64,000 nt of DNA from positions 1-64,000 of the forward strand of contig CAWKIF010000124.1 in NCBI GenBank assembly GCA_963849485.1, in the 5' to 3' direction. Made by a program: the position numbers and the translations under genes. Each line of letters begins with the position of its first letter. Positions within the stretch are counted from its first letter, which is position 1. This document shows positions 42,581 to 52,161 of this stretch, piece after piece. The notes beneath the pieces were generated by a model. That model saw only the letters and a list, made by a program, of their open reading frames with translations, was not told the DNA's origin and did no database searches. Source of the DNA: CAVTWJ01 sp963849485 (GTDB lineage: Bacteria; Oederibacteriota; Muellerivitia; Muellerivitales; Muellerivitaceae).

Positions 42581-45409
42581 ATGCATGGTCGTCAATTCAG
42601 CTTGAAACGATATATCCAGATGGTTGGAGGAATTTTCCTGTGGTTCCTCACCGTCGGATATTCATGGGCGGGCACCTGCACCGTGGACGCCACCCAGACC
42701 AACCAGTACATCCATTGCATCGGCGCCTCCAGCGCCTGGAGCGCCATCGGCAGCCAGGGCCAGGCCCTATTCGCCGACGACAACGTGAACGGCCATATCG
42801 GGATCACCTCCCTCAGGGCCCGGATTGATCCCAACAACAGCTTCTCCTCCGAAGTGAGCCAGCTCGTGACGGCCCATTCGGTCAATCCCAACGTCCTTTT
42901 ATGGGCCACCGAATGGTCCCCCCCGGCTCAATACAAGGCCAATGACAACGTCGATGGCGGGGCGAGCAACGATACCTTTCTGGGAGCCAGCTCCGGATCG
43001 GCCAACAGCGCCGACACGGGATTGGCCTCTTATCAAGTCTCGTTCATCCAATATTGCAAGAATCAGGGCGTCAACCTTTACGCCCTTTCCATCCAGAACG
43101 AACCCAACTTCAACCCGACCTATGAGGCCTGTCTTTGGTCGGCGGGCCAGTTTGATGTTTACGCCAATGCTTTCCATAGCGCCATCCAAAACGCCGGTTT
43201 TTCGACCAAGATCATGCTCCCGGAGCCGGACAACACGGGAGGGATGAACCTGGCCTCCACCGCCATGGACGATTCGACCGTGGCCCCCATGATAGGCATC
43301 ATCGGGACCCATCTTTATGGTTCACCCAATCCGGCGCCCCTTTCTTCCTATGGCTTCACCCATGTGACGAACCAGGAGTGGTGGGAAACCGAAATGTCGG
43401 GAAATACCACTGATATTCCGGGCGCGTTGCAGGAAGCGGGCTGGATCCATAACTCCCTGGTTAATTCCAATATGAACGCTTTTCACTATTGGTGGCTCAC
43501 CGACCTGATCAGCGGCAGCAACCTCACCATCAAGGCCTATGCCTTGGGCAGTTACAGCAAGTTCATCCGGCCCGGCTATTACCGCATGGGCGCGACCGCG
43601 GTGCCGTCCTCCGGTGTGTCCGTGAGCGCCTTCAAGAACACGAACACCTCATCGCCCCAGACCATCGTTTTTATCGCCATCAACGGAAACGGTTCCGCTA
43701 CGAACCAAACCTTTTCGATCAATGGGGTCAACGTCACATCGGTTACCCCTTGGGTGACGGATGGCAGCAATAATCTTGTCGCGAAATCCCCCGTGGCAGT
43801 CTCGGGTAACAGTTTCACCTATTCCTTGACCGCCTCCAGCATCACAAGCTTTGTGGGAGTGGTTTCGGGTACGACCAACCCAACGGCGACCTTTACGCCT
43901 ACCAAGACTTTTACACCGGTGCCGCCCACGGCTACCTTCACCTTTACCTCGACCCACACCAACACGGCTGTTCCGCCCACCGCGACCTTCACCAACACAT
44001 TTACCCACACCAATACACCGGTTCCTCCAACGGCCACCTTCACCTTTACCCATACCAACTCACCGGTTCCGCCGACGTTGACCAATACCCCGGCGCCTCC
44101 GACGGCCACCTTTACCTACACCTTTACACGGACGAATACGGCCGTGCCCCCCACCGCGACAAACACCAACAGCCCGGTGCCGCCCACGGTGACCAACACG
44201 CCGGTTCCGCCGACGGTGACGAACACACCCGTGCCTCCGACGGTGACGAATACCCCGGCCCCGCCCACGGCGACCAACACCCCGGCGCCTCCGACCTCGA
44301 CCTTTACCTCGACGCCGGTGCCGCCCACCGCGACTTGGACGAATACACCGGTGCCGCCGACGGTGACGAATACGCCGGTGCCACCGACCGTGACCAACAC
44401 CCCGGCACCTCCGACCGCCACCTTCACCTTTACCTTCACCCGGACGAGCACGCCGGTGCCCCCGACCGCGACCCATACGGCTGTGCCGCCCACGGCCACC
44501 GACACCCCCGTGCCCCCGACAGCAACCTTCACCTTCACGCCCTCGGGTTCGGGGAATATCACCCTGTACCTGCTGTCGGGAGTGACCGCCAACTCCACCA
44601 ACAGCCCCCACCCCCAGATCGAGGTGGTCAACACGGGGACGGGCCCCTTAAGCCTCAACAACGTGGAAGTGCGTTACTGGTTCAACTGCGATTGCACCAA
44701 CCAAACGGAGCAAAGCTACGTCGACTGGGCGGGGTTGATGCCCGCCGGGACCGGTGTCACGGGGGACGTCTTGACCACGGTGCAAGCCACCTCCCTGGGA
44801 GGACAGACCAACTACGTGAGCTACAAGTTCACGGGGAACCTGGTTCTGCAACCCGGGCAGAAGATCGAGGTCCAGAGCCGTTTCAACAAGAGCGACTGGA
44901 GCAACATGCTCCAGAGCAACGACTGGAGCTTCGCGGCCTATACCAGCTTCACCCAGTGGAACCATATCACGGGCTACGTGAACGGATCGCTGGTTTGGGG
45001 CGAGGAGCCGGCGGCGGCCGCGTCCGCGGCCCTGAAGACGGCCAGCGTGCAGGCCTACCCGAACCCCTCGACGGGGAACGGGGTGAACCTGGCGGTAAGT
45101 ATCACGGGAAGCGGGACGGGAAGTTCCGCCAGCGCCAAGGCCAGCCTTGCCGGTGGTTCTTCCGAGGAGACCGGGGTGGACCCCAACGCGCTGGTGACCC
45201 TGAAGGTCTATACCCTCACGGGCCGTCTGCTCTGGTCCACGACCATAACCGGGGCTTCCATCGGGTCCTCGGGCAGCCACACGGTCTATTGGAACGAGAG
45301 AAACATGGCGGGGAGCTTCCTGGCCAACGGTCTTTACATTGTGACCTGCACGATCAAGTCCGAGGGCGTGACCACCACGACCACCTCCAAACTGTTGATT
45401 CTGAAATGA
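42581..45409 (+). CDS. Secreted GH30 glucuronoxylanase-type enzyme with CBM3
   Basis: An extracellular family 30 glycosidase, closest to subfamily 8 glucuronoxylan xylanases. The signal peptide ends near GYSWAG. Family features: GASSAWSAIG, LRARIDPN, WSPPAQYK, SIQNEPNF (acid/base Glu174), GTHLYG, WWETEMSG (nucleophile probably Glu271), HYWWLT, then the side beta-domain to about 430. A linker of PVPPTATNTP type (432-655) leads to a CBM3-like cellulose-binding domain (656-810: HPQIEVVNTGTGPLSLNNVE, NDWSF, VNGSLVWGEEP) and a C-terminal module with AYPNPSTG and SKLLILK. The last 983 bp before the final 26 codons match the GH62 gene base for base. Arg-type glucuronate contacts were not checked. 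Confidence 0.86.
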   Translation: MHGRQFSLKRYIQMVGGIFLWFLTVGYSWAGTCTVDATQTNQYIHCIGASSAWSAIGSQGQALFADDNVNGHIGITSLRARIDPNNSFSSEVSQLVTAHSVNPNVLLWATEWSPPAQYKANDNVDGGASNDTFLGASSGSANSADTGLASYQVSFIQYCKNQGVNLYALSIQNEPNFNPTYEACLWSAGQFDVYANAFHSAIQNAGFSTKIMLPEPDNTGGMNLASTAMDDSTVAPMIGIIGTHLYGSPNPAPLSSYGFTHVTNQEWWETEMSGNTTDIPGALQEAGWIHNSLVNSNMNAFHYWWLTDLISGSNLTIKAYALGSYSKFIRPGYYRMGATAVPSSGVSVSAFKNTNTSSPQTIVFIAINGNGSATNQTFSINGVNVTSVTPWVTDGSNNLVAKSPVAVSGNSFTYSLTASSITSFVGVVSGTTNPTATFTPTKTFTPVPPTATFTFTSTHTNTAVPPTATFTNTFTHTNTPVPPTATFTFTHTNSPVPPTLTNTPAPPTATFTYTFTRTNTAVPPTATNTNSPVPPTVTNTPVPPTVTNTPVPPTVTNTPAPPTATNTPAPPTSTFTSTPVPPTATWTNTPVPPTVTNTPVPPTVTNTPAPPTATFTFTFTRTSTPVPPTATHTAVPPTATDTPVPPTATFTFTPSGSGNITLYLLSGVTANSTNSPHPQIEVVNTGTGPLSLNNVEVRYWFNCDCTNQTEQSYVDWAGLMPAGTGVTGDVLTTVQATSLGGQTNYVSYKFTGNLVLQPGQKIEVQSRFNKSDWSNMLQSNDWSFAAYTSFTQWNHITGYVNGSLVWGEEPAAAASAALKTASVQAYPNPSTGNGVNLAVSITGSGTGSSASAKASLAGGSSEETGVDPNALVTLKVYTLTGRLLWSTTITGASIGSSGSHTVYWNERNMAGSFLANGLYIVTCTIKSEGVTTTTTSKLLILK
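44348..45330 (+). repeat. 983-bp CBM3 plus C-terminal cassette, copy 1
   Basis: This segment of the GH30 gene appears identical to 47791-48773 in the GH62 gene (constant offset 3443). It covers the end of the linker, the CBM3 domain and most of the C-terminal module. The last 79 bp of both genes differ at several wobble positions. Confidence 0.88.
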
Positions 45410-45461
45410 GGTTTTAACCAAAGCAAACGCTGTTCCTAAATGCACTCTCCGGAGACGCGCG

Positions 45462-45527
45462 GAAACCCCGCTGGAAACTGGGCTTCCCGGTTGGGCTGAG
45501 GCGCTCCCCGGAGGGTATTTGGGTTTC
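45462..45527 (+). ncRNA. Candidate structured intergenic element, copy 1
   Basis: Between the GH30 and GH62 genes. GAAACCC at 45462-45468 can pair with GGGTTTC at 45521-45527 and encloses two smaller hairpins (GGAA with TTCC, and CTCC with GGAG). A diverged copy with the same layout and length lies at 48906-48969. It could be a leader element of the next gene or a 3' end processing signal. No known riboswitch class was recognised. Confidence 0.35.
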
Positions 45528-45624
45528 AAAATGGTGGAAAAAGAGTTTTCTTATCGAATCGCGTCATGGTTGTAAAAAGAGCCTTTCTGAACGGATTGAG
45601 AAGTAAATTTTAAGGAGTTTCTGG

Positions 45625-48600
45625 ATGAAATTTTTCAAAGCCGCACTGACAAGCTTCGTCATCCTATCGTTATGGGCGGGCGTTTCCGCGCTTTATGCCC
45701 AAACCCTACCCACCTCGTATTCATGGACATCAACCGGCCCCCTCATCAGCCCCAAGAATGACTCCACCCATAACATGATCGCGGTCAAGGATCCTTCGAC
45801 CGTCTACTACAACGGCCAATACATCGTTTACGCCTCCTCGGTGAACTCCGCGGGCAACTATGGCATGGAGTATCTGCACTTCAGCGACTGGAGCACGGCC
45901 GGAGCCGCCACGCCTTATTTCATGGATAGCAACTCCAATATCGGGAGCGGCTATCACACCGCGCCCCAAGTGTTTTATTTTGCCCCGCAGAACAAGTGGT
46001 ACCTGATCTTCCAGAGCGGCCAGCCGCAGTACTGCACCAACAGCGACCCCACCCAGCCCCAGAACTGGAGCGCCCCGAAGAATTTCTTCTCGTCCCAGCC
46101 CTCAAGCGTGAGTAATTGGATTGATTTCTGGATCATCAGCGATTCCTCCAATGTTTATCTCTTCTTCTGCGGCGACAATGGAAACTTCTACCGCAGCTCG
46201 ACCTCCCTGGCGAACTTCCCCAATGGCTTCAACACTCCCGTCATCGTCTACACGGATTCGGAGTTCAATCTTTTCGAGGCCGACAACGTCTATACCGTCG
46301 AGCAAACCGGCACCTATCTGGCCGACATTGAGTGCATCGGCAGCGACGGGCACCGTTTCTTCCGGGCCTTGACCGCCTCAACCCTCGGCGGCACCTGGAC
46401 GCCGGTCGGCAATACCGCCAGCCTCAATACTCCCTTTTTGGGGGCGCACAACGTCACCTTCCAATCCGGTGTCTCCAGCTGGACCAGCGACTTTAGCAGT
46501 GGCGGGGCGGTGATCGACGGCTATGACTCAACCGATTCCATCAACCTCAACAACCTGACCTTTCTGTACCAGGGCGACGTTCCCAATAGTGACTCTTACA
46601 ATCTTATTCCATGGCAACTCGCCCTGGTGTCCTCCAAGGCCAACACGACCACCAACCCAACGGCGACCTATACGCCGACCAAAACGAATACCCCGGCGCC
46701 GCCCACGGCCACCTTTACCTTTACCTCGACCCCCACACCGGTGGTCGCTTCCACCTGGCGGGTGAACGCCGGAGGTCCGGCCTATACCGGGTCCACCGGC
46801 CTCCTCTGGGCCGCTGACGAGAACTACAGCGGCGGGACTACCGCCGCGGAAGGGGGAGCCGTCACCGGCACCTCCGATTCCACCCTGTACGACACCCAGC
46901 GCTACGGGAGCAGCTTCAGCTATTCCTTCAACGTGCCCGCGGGTACCTACCAGGTCACCTTGAAATTCGCGGAAAACTATTCAGGTGATTTTGCAGCCGG
47001 GGACAGGGTTTTCAACGTCGCCGTCAACGGGACGACAGCGGTGTCCAACCTGGATGTCTACTCCCAAGTGGGCGCCAACACCGAGGATGACAAGGTCATC
47101 AACAACGTCTCGCCCAACGGCGGAGTCATCACCCTCACGTTCACAGGCACCACCAGCACGGACACAAGTGCCATGGTGGAAGCCATCCAGGTCATCCCCC
47201 AGCCGGCCACGCCGACCTTCACGAATACCTTCACGAGGACTTCGACGGCCACGGGGACGCCGACGATGACATCCACGCTCACCCGCACCTCGACGGCGAC
47301 CTTTACCTTCACCTCGACACATACCAACAGCCCCGTACCGCCAACGGTGACGAATACCCCGGCACCGCCTACGGCAACCAATACTCCGGTGCCTCCGACG
47401 GCCACTTTTACCTATACCTTTACCCGGACGAACACGACTGTCCCACCCACCGCGACGAACACCAACAGCCCGGTGCCGCCCACGGTGACGAATACACCTG
47501 TGCCGCCGACGGCCACCAACAGTCCGGTTCCGCCGACGGTAACGAATACCCCGGCGCCTCCCACCGTCACTCCTACACCGGTGCCGCCAACGTCCACGCC
47601 GACCCAAACGCCGGTGCCTCCCAGCGTGACATGGACGAATAGTCCGGTGCCTCCAACGGTAACGAACACCCCGATGCCGCCTACGATAACGAGTACACCG
47701 GCACCTCCGACGGCGACGAGTACGCCGGTGCCGCCTACGGTCACGGCGACCCAAACACCAGTCCCACCCACCGCCACTTGGACGAATAGCCCGGTGCCGC
47801 CGACGGTGACGAATACGCCGGTGCCACCGACCGTGACCAACACCCCGGCACCTCCGACCGCCACCTTCACCTTTACCTTCACCCGGACGAGCACGCCGGT
47901 GCCCCCGACCGCGACCCATACGGCTGTGCCGCCCACGGCCACCGACACCCCCGTGCCCCCGACAGCAACCTTCACCTTCACGCCCTCGGGTTCGGGGAAT
48001 ATCACCCTGTACCTGCTGTCGGGAGTGACCGCCAACTCCACCAACAGCCCCCACCCCCAGATCGAGGTGGTCAACACGGGGACGGGCCCCTTAAGCCTCA
48101 ACAACGTGGAAGTGCGTTACTGGTTCAACTGCGATTGCACCAACCAAACGGAGCAAAGCTACGTCGACTGGGCGGGGTTGATGCCCGCCGGGACCGGTGT
48201 CACGGGGGACGTCTTGACCACGGTGCAAGCCACCTCCCTGGGAGGACAGACCAACTACGTGAGCTACAAGTTCACGGGGAACCTGGTTCTGCAACCCGGG
48301 CAGAAGATCGAGGTCCAGAGCCGTTTCAACAAGAGCGACTGGAGCAACATGCTCCAGAGCAACGACTGGAGCTTCGCGGCCTATACCAGCTTCACCCAGT
48401 GGAACCATATCACGGGCTACGTGAACGGATCGCTGGTTTGGGGCGAGGAGCCGGCGGCGGCCGCGTCCGCGGCCCTGAAGACGGCCAGCGTGCAGGCCTA
48501 CCCGAACCCCTCGACGGGGAACGGGGTGAACCTGGCGGTAAGTATCACGGGAAGCGGGACGGGAAGTTCCGCCAGCGCCAAGGCCAGCCTTGCCGGTGGT

Positions 48601-48852
48601 TCTTCCGAGGAGACCGGGGTGGACCCCAACGCGCTGGTGACCCTGAAGGTCTATACCCTCACGGGCCGTCTGCTCTGGTCCACGACCATAACCGGGGCTT
48701 CCATCGGGTCCTCGGGCAGCCACACGGTCTATTGGAACGAGAGAAACATGGCGGGGAGCTTCCTGGCCAACGGGCTTTACATTGTGACCTGCACGATCAA
48801 GTCCGAGGGCGTGACCACCACGACCACTTCCAAACTTTTGATTCTGAAGTAA
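45625..48852 (+). CDS. Secreted GH62 alpha-L-arabinofuranosidase with malectin domain and CBM3
   Basis: An extracellular family 62 arabinofuranosidase that removes arabinose from arabinoxylan. AAGGAG precedes the ATG and the signal peptide ends ALYAQ. The catalytic domain shows AVKDPSTVYYNG (Asp56, base), GYHTAPQVFYFAPQNKWYLIFQ, WIDFWIISD (Asp167) and NLFEADNVY (Glu218, acid), ending FLYQGDVPNSDSYNLIPWQLALVS near 335. Then a malectin-like domain (376-527: VNAGGPAYTG, GTYQVTLKFAENY, AMVEAIQVIP), a PVPPT linker to about 787, CBM3 (789-943) and the same C-terminal module as the GH30 gene upstream (AYPNPSTG to SKLLILK). It probably acts with the two GH30 xylanases on arabinoglucuronoxylan. Confidence 0.92.
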   Translation: MKFFKAALTSFVILSLWAGVSALYAQTLPTSYSWTSTGPLISPKNDSTHNMIAVKDPSTVYYNGQYIVYASSVNSAGNYGMEYLHFSDWSTAGAATPYFMDSNSNIGSGYHTAPQVFYFAPQNKWYLIFQSGQPQYCTNSDPTQPQNWSAPKNFFSSQPSSVSNWIDFWIISDSSNVYLFFCGDNGNFYRSSTSLANFPNGFNTPVIVYTDSEFNLFEADNVYTVEQTGTYLADIECIGSDGHRFFRALTASTLGGTWTPVGNTASLNTPFLGAHNVTFQSGVSSWTSDFSSGGAVIDGYDSTDSINLNNLTFLYQGDVPNSDSYNLIPWQLALVSSKANTTTNPTATYTPTKTNTPAPPTATFTFTSTPTPVVASTWRVNAGGPAYTGSTGLLWAADENYSGGTTAAEGGAVTGTSDSTLYDTQRYGSSFSYSFNVPAGTYQVTLKFAENYSGDFAAGDRVFNVAVNGTTAVSNLDVYSQVGANTEDDKVINNVSPNGGVITLTFTGTTSTDTSAMVEAIQVIPQPATPTFTNTFTRTSTATGTPTMTSTLTRTSTATFTFTSTHTNSPVPPTVTNTPAPPTATNTPVPPTATFTYTFTRTNTTVPPTATNTNSPVPPTVTNTPVPPTATNSPVPPTVTNTPAPPTVTPTPVPPTSTPTQTPVPPSVTWTNSPVPPTVTNTPMPPTITSTPAPPTATSTPVPPTVTATQTPVPPTATWTNSPVPPTVTNTPVPPTVTNTPAPPTATFTFTFTRTSTPVPPTATHTAVPPTATDTPVPPTATFTFTPSGSGNITLYLLSGVTANSTNSPHPQIEVVNTGTGPLSLNNVEVRYWFNCDCTNQTEQSYVDWAGLMPAGTGVTGDVLTTVQATSLGGQTNYVSYKFTGNLVLQPGQKIEVQSRFNKSDWSNMLQSNDWSFAAYTSFTQWNHITGYVNGSLVWGEEPAAAASAALKTASVQAYPNPSTGNGVNLAVSITGSGTGSSASAKASLAGGSSEETGVDPNALVTLKVYTLTGRLLWSTTITGASIGSSGSHTVYWNERNMAGSFLANGLYIVTCTIKSEGVTTTTTSKLLILK
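47791..48773 (+). repeat. 983-bp CBM3 plus C-terminal cassette, copy 2
   Basis: Second copy of the segment at 44348-45330, with no difference found by eye. Outside it the linkers and the 3' intergenic regions of the two genes have diverged, which suggests recent gene conversion or replacement of this cassette. Confidence 0.88.
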
Positions 48853-48905
48853 GGGGATTTTCGCGGGGAAAAGTCGTACTCCTAGTTATGCCTCTGGAAG
48901 GCGCA

Positions 48906-48969
48906 GAAACCCGGCCTGGGAAGGTGGGCTTCCCGTCTGGGCTAAACGCTTTCCGGAGGGAATTAGGGT
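48906..48969 (+). ncRNA. Candidate structured intergenic element, copy 2
   Basis: Diverged copy of the element at 45462-45527, again just after a CBM3-cassette gene. ACCC near 48909 pairs with GGGT at 48966-48969, GGGAAG pairs with CTTCCC inside, and TTTCCGGAGGG matches the second inner hairpin. Shared blocks include GGGCTTCCCG, GGGCT and CCGGAGGG. Confidence 0.35.
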
Positions 48970-49010
48970 AAAATAAGGCTGGAAATTATCCTATTTTTGG
49001 TACTTATCGA

Positions 49011-49050
49011 TTTTTGGAATAAAACCTATTTCAGCCAACACCTTTTAATC
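49011..49050 (+). promoter_or_regulatory. Conserved upstream element of GH30 genes, copy 2
   Basis: TTTTTGGAATAAAACC followed by AGCCAACACC and TTTTAATCA, matching the element at 42454-42493. It ends 84 bp before the second GH30 start. The intervening sequence holds several GGCC-rich palindromes. Confidence 0.55.
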
Positions 49051-49134
49051 AAAGGGTGTCTCTAGGCGTTATGGGAGGCCCTTTTGGGGCCTTTTGAAGG
49101 CCCTCTCCGAAGGCCCACATTTGGAAGGGATGCC

Positions 49135-52056
49135 ATGCAAGGCCGCCTATCTATATCAAAACGTTATAACAACTATCTTGGGGTTCTTTTTCTATGGCTC
49201 CTCTCCCTCGGGTTTTCCCGGGCCCAAACCTGCACGGTGGACGCCACCGTTACGAATCAATACATCCATTGCATCGGGGCTTCCAGCGCCTGGAGTGCCG
49301 TCGGGAGCATGGGAACCCAGTTATTCGCGGATGACACCTCGAACGGCCATATCGGTCTAACCTCGCTGAGGACCCGCATCGACCCTACCGCCGTCGGCGG
49401 TAACACGGGCGCCTGGAATGGTGAACTGAATAACATCACCGCGGCTCATAACGTCAATCCTAACGTCCTATTCTGGAGCACCGAGTGGTCGCCGCCCGCA
49501 GAATACAAGAGCAACGACAACGTCGATGGATATTACATGAACGGCAGCGTCTCCGAGATCGGTAGCTTCACGGGCTCCGACACCGGCAACGCCCCCAACA
49601 GCGCCGACACGGGCTATGCCCAATATCTGACCCAATACCTCCAATACTGCAAAAGCTACACGGGCGTAAGCCTTTACTCCATCTCGGCCCAAAATGAACC
49701 CAGTTTCGAGGTTACCTATGAAGGCGCCAATTGGACCACGGGCCAGTTCGACGTTTTCATCCCCTGCCTGGCCGCGTCCATCACGAGCGCCGGGCTATCC
49801 ACCAAGATCATGATGCCCGAGCCGCCGAATGAATGGGGCATGGGCCTGGGCACTGCCACCATGTCCGACGCCAACGCGGCCCCATTGGTCAGCATCATCA
49901 ACACCCATTTGTACGGCACCTTTTACGACACCCTCGCCCAGATTGCCTCCAATTACGGCTATACCAAACTGACGAACCAGGAGTGGTGGGCGACGGAAAT
50001 ATCCGGCTGCACCACCGGGCTCATAACGGCCCAAGATTCGGCGGCCATGTGCGTGGCGGGCTGGGCCCACCAGTCCCTGGTCGAGGGCCAGATGAACTCC
50101 TTTCACTATTGGTGGCTGGCCGACCTGATCAACAACGGCACCTCCCTCACCGACGCGGCCTTTGCGCTGGGCAATTTCTCCAAGTTCATCCGGCCAGGCT
50201 ATTACCGCATGGGGGCCACCGAAGGACCGCAGGCGGGCGTCACCATATCCGCCTATAAGAACACCAATACTTCCTCGCCCACCACATTCGTCATCGTCGC
50301 CATCAACTACAAGGCCAATACCGTGAACCAGACCTTCAGCCTGAAAGGCCTCACCACCACCTCGGTCACCCCTTGGCTGACCGACTTGGGCAACGGCCTG
50401 GTTCAGCAGGCTGCTGTGCCTGTTTCGGGGAATAGCTTCACCTATACGATGCCGGTATCCAGCGTGGTCTCCTTCGTGGGCATTAACACCGCCGGACCCT
50501 CGCCCACTCCGACCGTGACCGCGACGCGAACAGGAACCGCCACACCTACGAAAACCTATACTTTGACCTTCACTTTCACCCCCACGAATACCCCGACCTG
50601 GACGACCACCGCCACGAGGACCTCCACCCCGACTTTCACCCCCACCTCGACATCAACAGGTAGTCCTACCGCCACTTCGACCCTCACCCGCACGGCCACC
50701 CCCTCCGCGACCCCCACCCCGACCCCGACCTTCACGATTACCCCAACGCTTACCTCCACCGCGACTAGGACTTTTACGCCTACGAACACCCCCACCCGCA
50801 CTTCGACTCAAACTTCATCCTTTACCCCTACCACGACAATTTCCTACACGACTACCACCAGTTTTACATCGACACCTACCAAGACATTCACCCCAACCTC
50901 TACCCCTACTTCCACGGATACGGGTACCCCCACCGCGACAAGAACGCCGACCCAGACGCCAGTGTTCAGCCCGACAGTCACCACTAGCCCTTCCACCACC
51001 CCATCCCTTACTTACACTTGGACCGCGACCTGGTCGAAGACTGCCACCCCCACCGTCACCTTTTCGTGGACCCCCACACCCACTTTCAGCGCTACCGGAA
51101 CGGAGACAATGAGCCTGACGCCTACCCTTTCAGGGACACCGACCCAGACACCGGTGTTCAGCCCCACGGTCACGAATAGCCCGACGGTTACCTTTTCATC
51201 CATTTCCACCGGATCGATGACACCTAGTGCTACCGCCTCCCAGACTCCAACAGCTTCTTTTACACCCACTGGGACCGTGTCCCTCACCGCCAGCTGGACG
51301 GCAACCCCCACTTTTACGGATACCATCACCCTTACCCCCACCGCCACGGTCACGGGGTCGGAAACGCCGAGCCTAACGCCCATCGTTTCCGAAACGCCCA
51401 CCCGTACCCCGGTGTTCAGCCCCACGATGACCCTGTCACCTACTTCCACTCAAACCGCGACTTGGACGAAGACGGCAACCCCCACTGGGACGGGGACGGT
51501 ACCACCCAGCTGGACACCCACCTTCACGGCCACCCCGACCCTGACAGCTGTGTTTAGCCCCACTTCGACCTCTAGCTCCACTGCCAGCTTTACATCCACT
51601 TTCACGCCGACACCTTCTTCCACGCCTACCGCTTCTGCCACCACGACCCGGAGCATTACACCGACCGCTACGTTTACCTCCACGCCCAGTACCACGGTCA
51701 CCGCCACGGCGACAGGGTCCGCGAGCACGACTTCCACCCCTGAATTCACCGACACGGACACCCCGGCGCCTTCGGTGCCGCCGGGAATCGTGGGGATTTA
51801 TCCCAATCCGGCTCCCGGGCCGACCGTGGAAATCCTGCCTTCGGGTTACACGGGACTTTCCAACGTCCGGATCGAGATCTTTACGATCTCATTCCGCAAG
51901 GTGCGGGACGAAAACTTCCCTTCGATTCCTTCCGGGACGGCGGTGACCTTGACCTTGACGGGCCGGGGCGGAGCGCCCTTGGCCAACGGCCTTTACTATG
52001 GGTTGGTAACGACCAAGGCCGGCAGCACCATCGGCAAATTATTGATCCTCAAGTAA
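49135..52056 (+). CDS. Secreted GH30 glucuronoxylanase-type enzyme, second paralogue
   Basis: A 973-residue paralogue of the GH30 enzyme at 42581. The ATG at 49135 follows GGAAGGGA; an upstream in-frame start is not favoured. Signal peptide to FSRAQ, then CTVDATVTNQYIHCIGASSAWS (as in the paralogue), SAQNEPSF (acid/base Glu188), NTHLYG, WWATEISG (nucleophile probably Glu288) and HYWWLADL; the side domain ends near 450. It differs in what follows: a Thr/Ser linker (456-877) and the common C-terminal domain (IYPNPAPGPTVEILP, GLYYGLVT, GKLLILK), with no CBM3. So the same catalytic type is offered with and without a cellulose-binding module. Confidence 0.88.
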   Translation: MQGRLSISKRYNNYLGVLFLWLLSLGFSRAQTCTVDATVTNQYIHCIGASSAWSAVGSMGTQLFADDTSNGHIGLTSLRTRIDPTAVGGNTGAWNGELNNITAAHNVNPNVLFWSTEWSPPAEYKSNDNVDGYYMNGSVSEIGSFTGSDTGNAPNSADTGYAQYLTQYLQYCKSYTGVSLYSISAQNEPSFEVTYEGANWTTGQFDVFIPCLAASITSAGLSTKIMMPEPPNEWGMGLGTATMSDANAAPLVSIINTHLYGTFYDTLAQIASNYGYTKLTNQEWWATEISGCTTGLITAQDSAAMCVAGWAHQSLVEGQMNSFHYWWLADLINNGTSLTDAAFALGNFSKFIRPGYYRMGATEGPQAGVTISAYKNTNTSSPTTFVIVAINYKANTVNQTFSLKGLTTTSVTPWLTDLGNGLVQQAAVPVSGNSFTYTMPVSSVVSFVGINTAGPSPTPTVTATRTGTATPTKTYTLTFTFTPTNTPTWTTTATRTSTPTFTPTSTSTGSPTATSTLTRTATPSATPTPTPTFTITPTLTSTATRTFTPTNTPTRTSTQTSSFTPTTTISYTTTTSFTSTPTKTFTPTSTPTSTDTGTPTATRTPTQTPVFSPTVTTSPSTTPSLTYTWTATWSKTATPTVTFSWTPTPTFSATGTETMSLTPTLSGTPTQTPVFSPTVTNSPTVTFSSISTGSMTPSATASQTPTASFTPTGTVSLTASWTATPTFTDTITLTPTATVTGSETPSLTPIVSETPTRTPVFSPTMTLSPTSTQTATWTKTATPTGTGTVPPSWTPTFTATPTLTAVFSPTSTSSSTASFTSTFTPTPSSTPTASATTTRSITPTATFTSTPSTTVTATATGSASTTSTPEFTDTDTPAPSVPPGIVGIYPNPAPGPTVEILPSGYTGLSNVRIEIFTISFRKVRDENFPSIPSGTAVTLTLTGRGGAPLANGLYYGLVTTKAGSTIGKLLILK

Positions 52057-52161
52057 TTCCGGTTTTGATGAATGATCGCGGCCCTTTGACTGAATAGGGT
52101 CTTTTGGAACAAACGATAGGGGCAGGGGAGTTTCCTGGCCAATGTCATTTGAGTGTGTAGA

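Noticed and set aside
44335..45417. A 360-codon plus-strand frame over the GH30 CBM3 region, repeated at 48135-48971.
   Set aside because: Both are out-of-frame shadows of the identical CBM3 cassette, with low-complexity Gly/Arg/His products.
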